Below are positions 10,093 through 20,518 of a DNA stretch of 64,000 nt, one piece after another. Every line of letters begins with the position of its first letter. The stretch's first letter is position 1. Origin of the DNA: Bolinopsis microptera. Taxonomy: Eukaryota > Ctenophora > Tentaculata > Lobata > Bolinopsidae. The translations under genes and the position numbers were made by a program. Where the stretch lies: assembly GCF_026151205.1 (NCBI RefSeq), contig NC_087076.1, positions 4,921,902 to 4,985,901 on the forward strand, read 5' to 3'. A model generated the notes under the pieces. It searched no databases. It was not told the DNA's origin and worked only from the letters and a program-made list of their open reading frames with translations.

Positions 10093-10671
10093 TATCATTT
10101 CTGATAATAACTTGTCTACTCTTGTTACTTCTTGTTTACTCTGCACTGATTACAACTTACTGCTTGTTGATTTGATATTTAAGCTATGTGAATGTCTACT
10201 GCTAGGCCTAAACAGGAAATATCACCGGTGTGGTTGTATTAAATTGCTCTTAGGAATGCAGAACTTATCGTGTAATTACAAACTATTGCTTAGTAGAATA
10301 AATATCATAGTTGATAACGACAAAAGCCCAATAATGAGGATTAATTTAAATTTTCCGGCAAGTTCCGGCAGCCTTATATTTGCCCTTCCTAACAACCGGT
10401 TCCGGTCCGGCAAAATCCGGCTAACCGGATAATAGATTGATATCCGGCAAAATCCGGTCCGGCAGCCAAAATCCCATCCCGGTCGGTTCCTATATATAAT
10501 ATATAATAATAGCCGACAATACGCTTCACTTTTGCAGCGTTATAAATAGAGAATGAGTTATAATAAAATAAACTATGGATACCGTTAGTTTGATATTCAT
10601 ATAGATTATAGAGTGCAAATGACGTTATTGTCCTACTTTATAAAATTAAAATTGAATGTTAAAAAAGTAAC

Positions 10672-10825
10672 CTGCAGTGATCGCCCTAATTTTCGTTTCA
10701 TTAATTTCTCCCTGGCCTGTTGCTGGTCTAATGTCATCTAATGTTTCTTGTTCCAGCACACCAATTGACATCCTTGAGACGTAACTCCCCCGGCGGACTG
10801 TCCCAGAGAATGCATTTTGTTCCAT
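10672..10825 (-). CDS. Probable first coding exon of the MFS transporter
   Basis: An ATG at 10825-10823 opens 51 codons plus one base, ending at a donor (CTGCAG|GTTACT, 10672/10671). It starts MEQNAFSGTVRRGSYVSRMS and is hydrophilic, as expected for a cytosolic N-terminus. It ends one base into a codon and the 4710-4852 exon supplies the other two, giving a Gly codon (ITA-G-NMACYL). The intervening intron is 5.8 kb, 3.9 kb of it a hAT-like insertion. The three joined exons give about 403 residues with nine or ten membrane spans. MFS proteins usually have twelve, so one more exon may be missing or this exon may belong to another gene. Confidence 0.55.
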
Positions 10826-11813
10826 GCCTAGTTGCTCAGTTGGTCAGTTTTGCTCCGAAAAGTTCGCGAACTAGGGTCTTGGCGAAAAGTTCGGCAAAGT
10901 TCGCCTAAATTTAAAGTTCGGCAATTTTATTAATCGAATTATTATATAAATTATTATGCCCGAAAACGCCTAGAATTAAATTTTTACTCAGCTTAGTTGT
11001 AATGGTAAAACATGGAATTTAAGGCATAAGGAAGCATTCTTTAGTTCTGAAACCAAGTTAACTCGATTTCTCGTGCAAATAAGTTAATAACAAGGTCGAT
11101 ATTTTGGTAAATTTCTAGCTTACTGCCAGAAAATAAATCTGGGCTTCTATAAGTCTATAGAAATATATTAGAAATATACTATACACTATACACTATCTAT
11201 ACTATAATTTAAACTTGACGAAATTTCCCCGGCAACGGGGACAAAGCAAAGAAAAAACACCGAAAATCGACCTCAAAATGACCCTCTGGTGATGCCAAAC
11301 CCAGCTCGCAAATGGAGTTGAAACCTCGCCATTTTTAGCAGGGTTGTAGAAAAAGGATAGGAATAGGCTATAGCATTCTTAGAATTTTGATTTAGGCTTT
11401 AGATTTTTTATAATTAACGTCGGAAGTGAGGTAAAATAACCGTTAGAATAATGTCGTTATTTTAGCAAAGGTTTACTGCGCTGTTGCGTAGCAACGTTAA
11501 AATGCACGTGCGCGAGCAATAACATCTTAACTACGCGCGTTGTTATGCTGTATGCTACGTTATAACTTCAAAACTAGCTCACATTTACGCTCACGCTATG
11601 ACTTATATCCATAACTTTGGTTGTGATTGGTATTTTTTGATGCGGTAAAAAGTATCGTCTTGGGAATCCGAATACTAACAACGCTGTCGCCATTGTTAGA
11701 TAAATTCCATTATGTCTACTGTATTATAACAGAGCTGTATGATGAAGAGAAATTAAAACATAACTGATTTTTAAAATTTCCTCGAACAAAGCTTTCGACT
11801 AGCGGGTTTCTAG
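10826..11813. other. Upstream region of the transporter gene, no gene seen
   Basis: This would hold the promoter and 5' UTR of the - strand transporter gene. I see short repeats of GAAAAGTTCG/AAAGTTCGGC (10850-10925), an isolated patch of the ACTATAC repeat (11172-11205) and AT-rich filler. No coding exon or clear core promoter can be supported. Confidence 0.45.
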
Positions 11814-12404
11814 TACACTATACACTATACACTATACACTATACACTATACACTATACACTATACACTATACACTATACACTATACACTATACACTATAC
11901 ACTATACACTATACACTATACACTATACACTATACACTATACACTATACACTATACACTATACACTATACACTATACACTATACACTATACACTATACAC
12001 TATACACTATACACTATACACTATACACTATACACTATACACTATACACTATACACTATACACTATACACTATACACTATACACTATACACTATACACTA
12101 TACACTATACACTATACACTATACACTATACACTATACACTATACACTATACACTATACACTATACACTATACACTATACACTATACACTATACACTATA
12201 CACTATACACTATACACTATACACTATACACTATACACTATACACTATACACTATACACTATACACTATACACTATACACTATACACTATACACTATACA
12301 ATATACACTATACACTATACACTATACACTATACGCTATACGCTATACACTATACACTATACACTATACACTATACACTATACACTATACACTATACACT
12401 ATAG
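11814..12404. repeat. Heptamer satellite (ACTATAC)n, about 84 copies
   Basis: A 7-bp unit, ACTATAC in one register, runs for about 590 bp almost without error. The only visible variants are one CAATATA unit at about 12299 and two CGCTATA units near 12332-12345. A small outlying patch lies at 11172-11205. It is not a known telomeric unit. It lies upstream of the transporter's first exon and just before LINE copy L1. Confidence 0.97.
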
Positions 12405-12640
12405 AAGACTTACATCCACATTCACAAGCATGCCAGCTCACCTAGTGGTCCAACTCCAATAAGCGGGAACCGTAGAAGTTAGAACAAGCTCTGGTGACGT
12501 CACCTCATACCCGATCAATCGGCTTCTGGCCTGGTCAGCTCCCTAGGTTACCTGATCTTGAGGTGACGTATGACACCTCGTTAACCCAATCAATGTCTGG
12601 AAGGCTGCAAATTTTCACATTAAGATTCTTAAAGAGTTGT
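12405..12640. other. Spacer between satellite and LINE L1
   Basis: The spacer is 236 bp of moderate GC with two palindromic GTGACGTCAC/GGTGACGTATGACACC-like motifs (12493-12505, 12560-12576). No coding content is recognised. Confidence 0.4.
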
Positions 12641-12763
12641 GATTGATTGATTGATTGAGGAGCACTACCCGAAGGCATTACTCGGCACTAACGCCTTAAA
12701 ATCTTTAATTACAATCAAATATAAATATATGCACACAATGTATAAAATATTAACAATGTATAA

Positions 12764-14930
12764 GGACACGTTCATTTGAGTTTGAGGATATTGGTAAATA
12801 TAAGTGACCCTATTAAATGGCACAGTGTAGTTGAAATTGTCACACTATGAAATTACATAAACCCTTGATGGTTAGGATAATCGTATCATCCTCTAGGCTA
12901 ACTTTGTCACATAACGATATCTTAATCAGGTGATAAGATATCGCTTAAATAAGGCCGGCACGGAAATGGTTACATTGTCACACTATAAACATGTGACGGA
13001 GTAAATATGGACCCCTTGCTGCCGTTTTTGACCAAATTTTTGAGTGTCCAGTTGATTGGATGGGTACATATGACCATTACCTACATATTTGACGACTTTT
13101 TTCGTTAGATGGTGCACTCAGGTTTACTCTGTCACACATTAAAGAAAATATGTGATGAATGTTTAGGGCGCCCTGATAAGCAATGCTGAGTAGTGTAGGT
13201 TTATTTGATGGCATGAAAGTGCTGGGAATTGTTATTATATCATATAGTCGTAAGGAATTAAAACACAGAAGGCACAACAAAGTTTACTTTGTCACATAAT
13301 CTTGATGAAACCTGAACATGTGTGAAATTGAACAAATAATGATATACCAGCTTAAACCCCTTATATTACATACCATGGATCAAACAACACTGCTAGTACC
13401 ATGCACCAGTCACATGAATCATTATCAGGTGGTAATATGTTAACAGTGTCACAATTAAACTACCACAACATGGTCAAAAATAGGGTAATTTCGTCACACA
13501 AAAATTATTATAACTCTGTTAGCTCCTTGCTGGCAAAATAACAAGTTTATCGAAAAATGTTTGATGATTAAGTTTCATAGTATTCTAATAGAGGTATAGT
13601 TCTTCAAAATAGGGGCAAGACATGTTTACTTTGTCACATCAGTTATTATAAGAGTTAGGTAATCGTCATCAGATTAAAAGATATTTTTCGTAGTTTGGAT
13701 CGATTAATATACCTGTAATAAAGCACCCTATGCCAATTTTAACGTGCACTATCTTGATATTGTTGGGGCAGGGAAAGTTAATTTTGTCACATTTTCAGTG
13801 TCATTGACAAATTAATCTAAAATTGTTAAAATTGAGCTCTGATGTTCTGGACAATATTCTTCCAATCGTTTCTGAAAGAATGTTGAATTCTAATAGAGTT
13901 ATAGATCTTCAAAATAGGGGCAAGACATGTTTACTTTGTCACATCAGTTATTATAAGAGTTAGGTAATCGTCATCACATTAACATATATTTTGTAGTTTG
14001 GATTGATTTATATAGGCAATAAAGCATTCTAGTATGCCAATTTTAACACACTATCTTGATATTGTTGGGGCAGGGAAAGTTAATTTTGTCACATTTTTAG
14101 TGACTTTGAAAAATTTAACCTAAAATTGTTAAACTTAAGAATGTTGAATTCTTATAGAGGTATAGAATATAGATCTTCAAAATAGGGGCAAGACATGTTC
14201 ACTTTGTCACATCAGTTATTATAAGAGTTATTATAAGAGACTATTTCATTCTATAATCATTGTTTTTAATCTATTTACGATTTCGTATAATTTTTGTGAC
14301 AATGTAAACATCAACTGATCTGAACTTGCATCAACTACATTGTCATCATATAAAGTTTTCCTGCCTTTCAAACCAAAATCAAATATAAATAATTCGCCCA
14401 AAATTTAAAATTTCATATATTGTGACAGAATTAACCTCATTTCCCAATAACCAAGTGCCTGTATTAGCTAACTATTCAAAACGATATATTTTAGGGCTAT
14501 GATTGGTAGAGCAACCATCAAATAATTAGTTGAAAGGGTTTTTAGGACACCTCACATTAGAATAGAGGTATGGTATCATGAGTGTGACAAAGTTACCCAA
14601 ATATTGCCTTGTAACCGTTCGATCCGTGCCCATTAACCAATGTTGTATCATAATTGTAAGATTGACCTAATTTACTATACTTCAGACCAAGGAATGATAA
14701 TTAGACAACTGCAGTTAACTAAGTCACACAAAATGTGACATTTGAACCATTATAGTGCCTAACAACAATAGATTTTCTTTCTGAGCGGTGCATATGGGAG
14801 TATGGGTTACGTGGCTAATGTTCAGAACTTCTGAACATGCTAGGTTAATAGATGTCAAAATTAAGCCACTATCGTCGAAAACGCTATTATTTTTGTTTAC
14901 CAATATCCTCAAACTCAAATGAACGTGTCC
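12764..14930. mobile_element. 2.17-kb non-coding DNA element with 35-bp inverted ends
   Basis: The first 35 bases (starting GGACACGTTCATTTGAG) are perfectly repeated in reverse at 14896-14930. The element interrupts the L1 3' UTR. Copy L2 reads straight through (AATGTATAAAATATGATT), so the target duplication is TA, TAA or ATAA; the AT-rich target leaves this ambiguous. No transposase frame exists. Internally, TGTCACA-type motifs recur about every 100-150 bp, mostly after ACTTTG/AATTTTG, and the strand of the motif switches to TGTGACA after about 14290. Two long direct repeats, period about 305 bp (13583 and 13888), with a third partial copy at 14149, share GGGGCAAGACATGTTTACTT. Confidence 0.75.
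13583..14245 (+). repeat. Internal direct repeats of the 12764-14930 element
   Basis: Copies start at 13583, 13888 and 14149 with TTCTAATAGAGGTATAG-like text followed by TTCAAAATAGGGGCAAGACA. A companion block, TATTGTTGGGGCAGGGAAAG, follows copies one and two (about 13757 and 14059). The third copy is shorter. Confidence 0.75.
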
Positions 14931-15195
14931 ATAAAATATGATTATGCTATTAGCAAATTTAAATAGTACTATTAAGAATTTTAAATAACTTTTATCTCTT
15001 GACATAAATTTAGAACAGCGATACACGGTCTGAAGAATGCGCGGTGATATTTTTATCTTTTGAAAGTTGTAAATGACAGTGAAATTGCGCGATATCGATA
15101 GCATTGTAAAAAATGCTCGAAGATAGTCATATTTCGTTATGAGGTTAAAGTTTTGTTGCTCGTTATTATGATCAACGTATGTTGTACCAAATTAT

Positions 15196-16811
15196 TTAAA
15201 TTTCTAAAAGTACGAAATTTGAGTTGTTCCAGTCCTTGTCATCCGGGTTAAGTGCTTGTGCAGTAAGCACATGCTTGCTGACTGTAGACTTGAATGAATT
15301 TAGGAATTTGTCTTGTAGGCAAGTGGTGACGTATTTTATGTCCTTGTTAATAATGTTGACTGTTTTGTTATATAACTTAGGCCCAATGTAAGAAATGCTC
15401 TTGTCTGAATTACATAAACGGTTAAATGGTACTGCAAAGAACTCAGGTTCTCTTCTAGGTGCGTTTAAGTTTGAAACAGTGAACATTCTTATAATATTTG
15501 GTGGTGCAGTGTTAGAATAAACTTTGTGCATTAAGCATAATATACATTAAGCTATCACGTTCGGTAAAGCTAACACTTCTAGTTTATTGAAAATTTCCTT
15601 TGTGTGTGAAGGTGTGCTATTCAGATCTTTGTCATAAAAATAGCGGTGGTATTGGTTATCTGCAGCGCGAATGCCCTTTTTCTGGGCCGAGAAGACTCTT
15701 TTAACGGAGTTTAGCGATCTTGTTCCCCAAACTGTGCAGCAGTAGTACAAGTGAGACTGAACAAAGCTGTTGTATATCAACTTGAGTGCTTTGTTAGGTA
15801 CTGAGCCTTTGAGTTTGTAGAGAACGCCCGCATTTCTAGATACTTTAGTGGCTAAATGTCTAATGTGGTGGGCCCAATTTAGCTTAGTATCAATGATCAC
15901 GCCAAGAAACTTTTCGTGATAACTTTGCTTTAGTCGCTCACCTCCCATGTAAATTTCTATATCGTCAGTTTTCTTATTTGTAAAGATCATATATTTAGTT
16001 TTGCTAGCATTTAATTTAAGCCCGTTGTTAGTAGCCCAATCAATTATCAAAGTCAGAATCTCATTCAGTTTCACTATTGCATTAAGTTGTTCAAATGTAT
16101 TTGTACTTATTATTAGGTTTGCGTCGTCAGCGAAATAAATATGTTTAGCTAAATTACTAATCTGAGGAAGGTCGTTGATGTAAATTATGAACAGAATTGG
16201 TCCGAGAATGGAGCCCTGTGGTACTCCGTAGTTAAGTTTGAGGTGAGAGGACTTGCAGTTGTTGACGCTCACGTATTGCTCTCTATCGGTTAGATATGAG
16301 TCAAACCAAGATAAAGCCAACCCCCGAACTCCATATAGTGCTCAAGTTTTCTCAGAAGAATACTGCTGTCAACCATGTCAAAGGCCTTGCTGCACAGGAG
16401 GAGCAAAGCGCTGTAGTCCAATAAAAGCAGTGCTGTGACCTGCTTTTTTTCTAGTGCCCTGTGAATATGGTTTTGGGCTTCTAGTAAAGCATGTTCGCAG
16501 CTATGTCCAGCCCGAAATCCGTATTGAGAGTCAAATAGGATTTTTTCTGTCTTTAAGTGATCTGATAGTCGCGCTTGCATAATTTTTTCAAAGATTTTTG
16601 AGAAACATGAGAGTAGTGAGATAGGTCGATAGTTTGAAACTTCAGCACGTGACCCACCTTTGTGAAGTGGAACTACTTTCGCGATTTTCAATTTATGTGG
16701 AAACTTCCCCTGATGTAGAGACGCAGAGACTAGGCAGCTAAGCACTGGTGCAAGTATATTGCTCACTTTTTTCAGGGGAAGTATACTCATATCAGAAGTC
16801 GACTTAATCTT
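15196..16811 (-). pseudogene. L1 ORF2, reverse transcriptase and C-terminal part
   Basis: It carries NYRPISLLSCFSKIFEKIMQ, motif [21 protein letters not shown] and motif C IYFADDANLI. The thumb follows with LGVIIDTKLNWAHHIRHLA and the conserved tail WGTRSLNSVKRVFSAQKKG. Motif A ([10 protein letters not shown] in other copies) is split by seven extra residues, ALLLLCS, from a 21-bp insertion near 16390-16415. A 2-bp insertion near 16335 shifts frame. An AAA-to-TAA change at about 15544 ends the frame after LPNVIA; the remainder (15531-15196) is open. The 5' part of ORF2 continues beyond the hAT-like insertion at 20519. Confidence 0.85.
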
Positions 16812-17326
16812 CATACTAGGAACCGACCGGAATGGGCTTTTGGCTGCCGGACCGGATCTTGCCGGATATTAATATACTATCCGGTTAGCCGGATTCTGCC
16901 GGACCAAAACCGGTGTTTGGAGGGTAAAATATAAGGCAGCTGGAACTTGCCGAATCATTTTTGAGAAACATGAGAGTAGTGAGATAGGTCGATAGTTTGA
17001 AACTTCAGCACGTGACCCACCTTTGTGAAGTGGAATTACTTTCGCGATTTTCAATTTATGTGGAAACTTCCCCTGATGTAGAGACGCAGAGACTAGGCAG
17101 CTAAGCACTGGTGCAAGTATATTGCTCACTTTTTTCAGGGGAAGTATACTCATATCAGAAGTCGACTTAATCTTCATACTAGGAACCGACCGGAATGGGC
17201 TTTTGGCTGCCGGACCGGATCTTGCCGGATATTAATATACTATCCGGTTAGCCGGATTCTGCCGGACCAAAACCGGTGTTTGGAGGGTAAAATATAAGGC
17301 AGCCGGAACTTGCCGAAAAATTTAAA
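16601..17326. repeat. 363-bp tandem duplication across the LINE/hAT junction
   Basis: The block from AGAAACATGAGAGTAGTGAG (16601) through the first hAT-like end to CTTGCCGAA (16954) is repeated at 16964-17326 with few changes. A second LINE stub (16960-17177) and a second element end (17180) therefore lie inside element 2. The duplication includes the inserted end, so it happened after the insertion. Confidence 0.85.
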
Positions 17327-17936
17327 TTAATATCCTTATTTTTAGATATTTGTCATTATCACGTGGAATCGCACAATAAGATAGTGTTTACAGTCTAACT
17401 AACAGTTCTCGTGCCCCAGCCTAAATTTTCGTATAATTTTTAGCTAATTTTCGTACAATTTTCAACCAAATGAAAGTCATAATTGAAATTCTGATAGGCG
17501 AGCAGCAAGCTGCAAGTTGACTGAGCACTTGTTGCAACGTGCATACGGGGTTCCGCATTCCTCTGAGTAGTATGACCAGACCGATGATGTTTTCTGGTTA
17601 GCAGTAGACATTATAGCCAAGGGTAATATATCAAATCAACGATCTACAAGCAGTACGTAGTACTAGTATCGAATTTTGAGAGCAGACAAGATGTAACAAG
17701 AGTAGACAAGTTATTATCAAGAATGACTTGCAATTGGCATATCCTACCAGACCCCTTGAGTGCGATTGCCCGTGTGAAACACAGTTGTTCCCTTTTTGTC
17801 ATGCAGGCCTGAGTATCAAAGCACAATAGTTCCCGATTCACGACACAACTGTACCTTTTTAGCATGCAGGCGCACTTAATCACTGGTTAATTCCAATTAA
17901 GCGATACGGTACACAGTAGTACCCCATTCAGGGCAC

Positions 17937-17971
<35 letters not shown>

Positions 17972-20400
17972 GCTTCCCCTGGTAATGCAATCTCGGAAGG
18001 CAGGCCTCCCCTTTGCAACACGAGCTCGGAAGCGGGAGCTCTCAATACAGGAGGTAAGTATCGAGAATGAGTCGACTGTCGGACCTTAGAAAATAAGGCT
18101 CCTAAAAATAAGGCTCTCAGATAATAAGGCTGGACAATTAGATTACCAGTCTGCAGGACTAGGACTATATCTCATTAAACTATATAAAAAATAAGTATAA
18201 AGAATAAGGAAAAGGAACGGGAATGAAGCCAATACCAGAAGTGAAACCCCACCAAAGAATAATTGATCCTTAGGTAGACCTGGTGAAATAAAGTAACTGA
18301 ACTGTAAGTATGAGAAAAGACGGAAGGAATAAAGGAGAGAGGAAATAATGTTATGTGAACATCATCAGCAGATACCTGTAACACCTGTACCGGTTTAATG
18401 TGCCAAGACCCCCTAGCAATCACTCGTCATGGTGATCACCTGTCCACGTTAAATGTGATGTCAAGGATGTCGCTGACATCAAGTATACTATATAGTGTAT
18501 TTGTACAGAATACTAGGTCGGTCTTTCAGAAGCTTTCTGAATTTACTCTTCAGGAGTCTGTCATTATAACATCTTGTAAGAAGTGTCCTATAAAGGGTGT
18601 AATGTTGGTAGAACACAGAAAAGGTCAGAGATAATGGAAGAGTAACGAAGGACCTGACCGTAAAAAACATTATAACCAACAGAAGAGGAAATATTACTGT
18701 TAGGAAAGGTGTACATGACCACAGGAAAGTTGAAGTCATCAAGTTTGTTGTAAAGCTTGGTGGCGACGTGTCCGGAGTTATTCATCGAGATGTTGAAGTC
18801 GAGATAGTAACCTAATTGTAAAGGCAATAAACACATACCTTTGCTGTGACTCAAGGCAAATTACTTACGAGTACGACCTTTTGATTGTTGAATTCGATTA
18901 AAAATTCCTTTGAGATCCTTGCACCTCTTAATATCGCTTCTGCGGAACAATCCTGGATCGATATTAGTAGAATAATCTAATATCCGAGCTAGGTACATGT
19001 TCCTAGATCAGAAAACACATACCTTCGCTGTGAGTGTGACGCAAGTGACGTTAAGTGACCCAATGAGCCCCACTTCTAGTTCTTGTCAAATTAGCTTTTG
19101 AATTACGACCCAATCATGAAGTATACAGTATAAGGTGTAGGTTAACGGCGAAATACAGCTACTTGTAGTTCCTTAAAGTCGTAGGTTTGGAGGAACACGG
19201 CTACTTTTAAATAATGAGATGGTTTTCTTAACTTACGTACCGTGTAAAAATGTAACAGGATGAAGTGATATATATGTCTTTCTTTCCCAAACAAAATTAA
19301 ATGATATTAATTTGAATAACCGTCCGCAAATGCAAATTGATACCGAGAATGAAATCGGTCGCTCGCTTTTCCCATTCAATAAGCTTTATTACATATGTCC
19401 TAAACATGCTTAAAAGCATAAATTCACCAACACTGATCTATAAAAACCATTTTTCTCCAGAATAACTAAACTATTTTCCCATCCGAATTGGACTTAATGC
19501 CTTTTCTGAGGGAATTGCGGACTTACTGCCTTTTATCAGGATTGAATTTAACCGATTCCTCTCTAAAAAGGCAGTAAGTCCATTTTTCCTCAGATAAAGT
19601 CAACCCAGAAAATACAACATTTCTATATTTTTGATCATATCTTTGCAGTATGATTATGTGAGCCTCCTGTGCATTGCAAGTATGTAATATTGACGAAAAA
19701 TGGATAAATTTCTTCTTAAATATCGAATATATTGAAATAATTTTTACAGCATCGCATTCAGTCAGACGCATTAATTAAATGTTTCAATAATTCACACAAG
19801 AGGGGACCCTTGTGTTCAGGTTCAAAAATGTTGAAAATAACATTTATTTAAATTTTTAAATATTGGTACCAAAATGTTTTGCTTGCTGAGCTGATAACGA
19901 CCACATAAAAATCTTTTCGATATAACTAAAACTGTGGAAGTTATAGACCAAAAACTACAAAAAACTGCAAATAAAGTGGACATAACTTGATTCATAGCTT
20001 AAGTTGTAAAGAATCTTCTCCTGAAAATTTTGGTACTAATATCTCAAAATTTCGTAAAAATGGACTTAATGCCTTTTCTCAGCGAACGGCAGTATATACT
20101 TCACGACAATCTGTTGTAAGCCTTCCCTTTGCAACACAAGCTCGGAAGCGGGAGCTCTCGATACAGGAGGTACGTATCGAGAATCACTCAGACCGAAAAT
20201 TTTTAAGTCAAAATTTTTTCGAAGTTTTTCTGAACTTTTTTTCTGAACTTTTCTCCACGTTTCATATGCTACCCTGTTCATTATTAGCCGAAAATATATT
20301 TTTTCAAAGTATAGTGAAAAAAGTTTTGATTTTTAGGGATTCGAGTTAAAATGTGACAAAAAATATGCATTTCAAGATTTTAGAAATACATTTAAAAAAT
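17327..20400. other. Interior of hAT-like element 2, non-coding
   Basis: Frames are short and show no family signature. Seen here are the empty site of the LINE insertion (about 17695-17775), the G tract, paired CATACCT.CGCTGTGA motifs (18834 and 19020), an AGCGAGCG-family arm (19290-19380), and the subterminal module shared with element 1 (20110-20400). Confidence 0.5.
17937..17964 (+). repeat. (G)28 homopolymer
   Basis: Twenty-eight consecutive G residues stand inside hAT-like element 2, directly before CTCGAGGCTTCCCCTGG. The corresponding place in element 1 (about 7030) has only five. It is either a strong G-quadruplex/instability tract or a sequencing expansion. Confidence 0.9.
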
Positions 20401-20518
20401 GAAATATCCGGCAGAAAATCCGGCAAAATTTTTGAAACCGGAGCCGGAGCCGTAACCGGATATTGAGGCCGGATATGAGGCCGGATCCGGATTCAGCCGG
20501 ATATCCGGTCGGTTCCTA

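Larger units (their letters stand above)
7786..10094 (+). mobile_element. 5'-truncated LINE nested in hAT-like element 1
   Basis: On the left, element 1 reads CTCAAGGGGTCTG and then departs. On the right it resumes at TGATAATAACTTGTCTAC. In element 2 the same flanks (reverse complement of about 17695-17775) are only about 30 bp apart, which is an empty site. The inserted DNA holds one reverse transcriptase frame and ends in four copies of TTGTAAACC (10057-10092), like the short terminal repeats of many LINEs. No endonuclease domain is present, so the copy is 5'-truncated. Confidence 0.65.
6605..10492. mobile_element. hAT-like DNA element 1, with a LINE inserted in it
   Basis: Terminal inverted repeats TAGGAACCGACC / GGTCGGTTCCTA bound the element. 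Both ends have clusters of CCGGATAT/CCGGC motifs (6620-6715 and 10352-10485) like the subterminal binding arrays of hAT elements. The 8-bp TAGCCGAC precedes the left end (6597-6604) and recurs at 10510-10517, separated from the right end by a 17-bp AT run, which fits an expanded target duplication. No transposase is visible, so it is non-autonomous. Removing the nested LINE leaves about 1.6 kb. It interrupts intron 1 of the transporter gene. Its right end matches the left end of element 2 (16817), so the two copies lie in opposite orientation. Confidence 0.75.
16817..20518. mobile_element. hAT-like DNA element 2, inserted in L1 ORF2
   Basis: It starts TAGGAACCGACCGG and ends CCGGTCGGTTCCTA, with CCGG-rich arrays at both ends. 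The flanking octamers are CTTCATAC (16809-16816) and CTTCAAAC (20519-20526). The empty site in L6 reads CTTCAAAC, so the 8-bp duplication has one later change. It shares its outer regions with element 1, in opposite orientation, but lacks the nested LINE. A module with GCTCGGAAGCGGGAGCTCTC occurs twice in the same orientation (about 18023 and 20140), with 2.1 kb of non-coding DNA between, including an AGCGAGCG-family arm at 19290-19380. No transposase is seen. Confidence 0.78.

Noticed and set aside
7786-10094. Reverse transcriptase as standing cargo of the hAT-like family
   Set aside because: Element 2 contains the uninterrupted flanks of the insertion, so the LINE is a later private insertion in element 1.
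11814-12404. CRISPR array or telomeric repeat
   Set aside because: The repeat is a spacerless 7-bp unit, not repeat-spacer architecture, and ACTATAC is not a recognised telomere motif.
14724-15104. 126-residue - strand frame across the right end of the 12764-14930 element
   Set aside because: It crosses an insertion boundary shown by comparison with L2, so it cannot be an old coding sequence.
16869-17177. Separate RT gene inside hAT-like element 2
   Set aside because: It is the duplicated stub of L1 ORF2 created by the 363-bp tandem duplication, fused to the element end.
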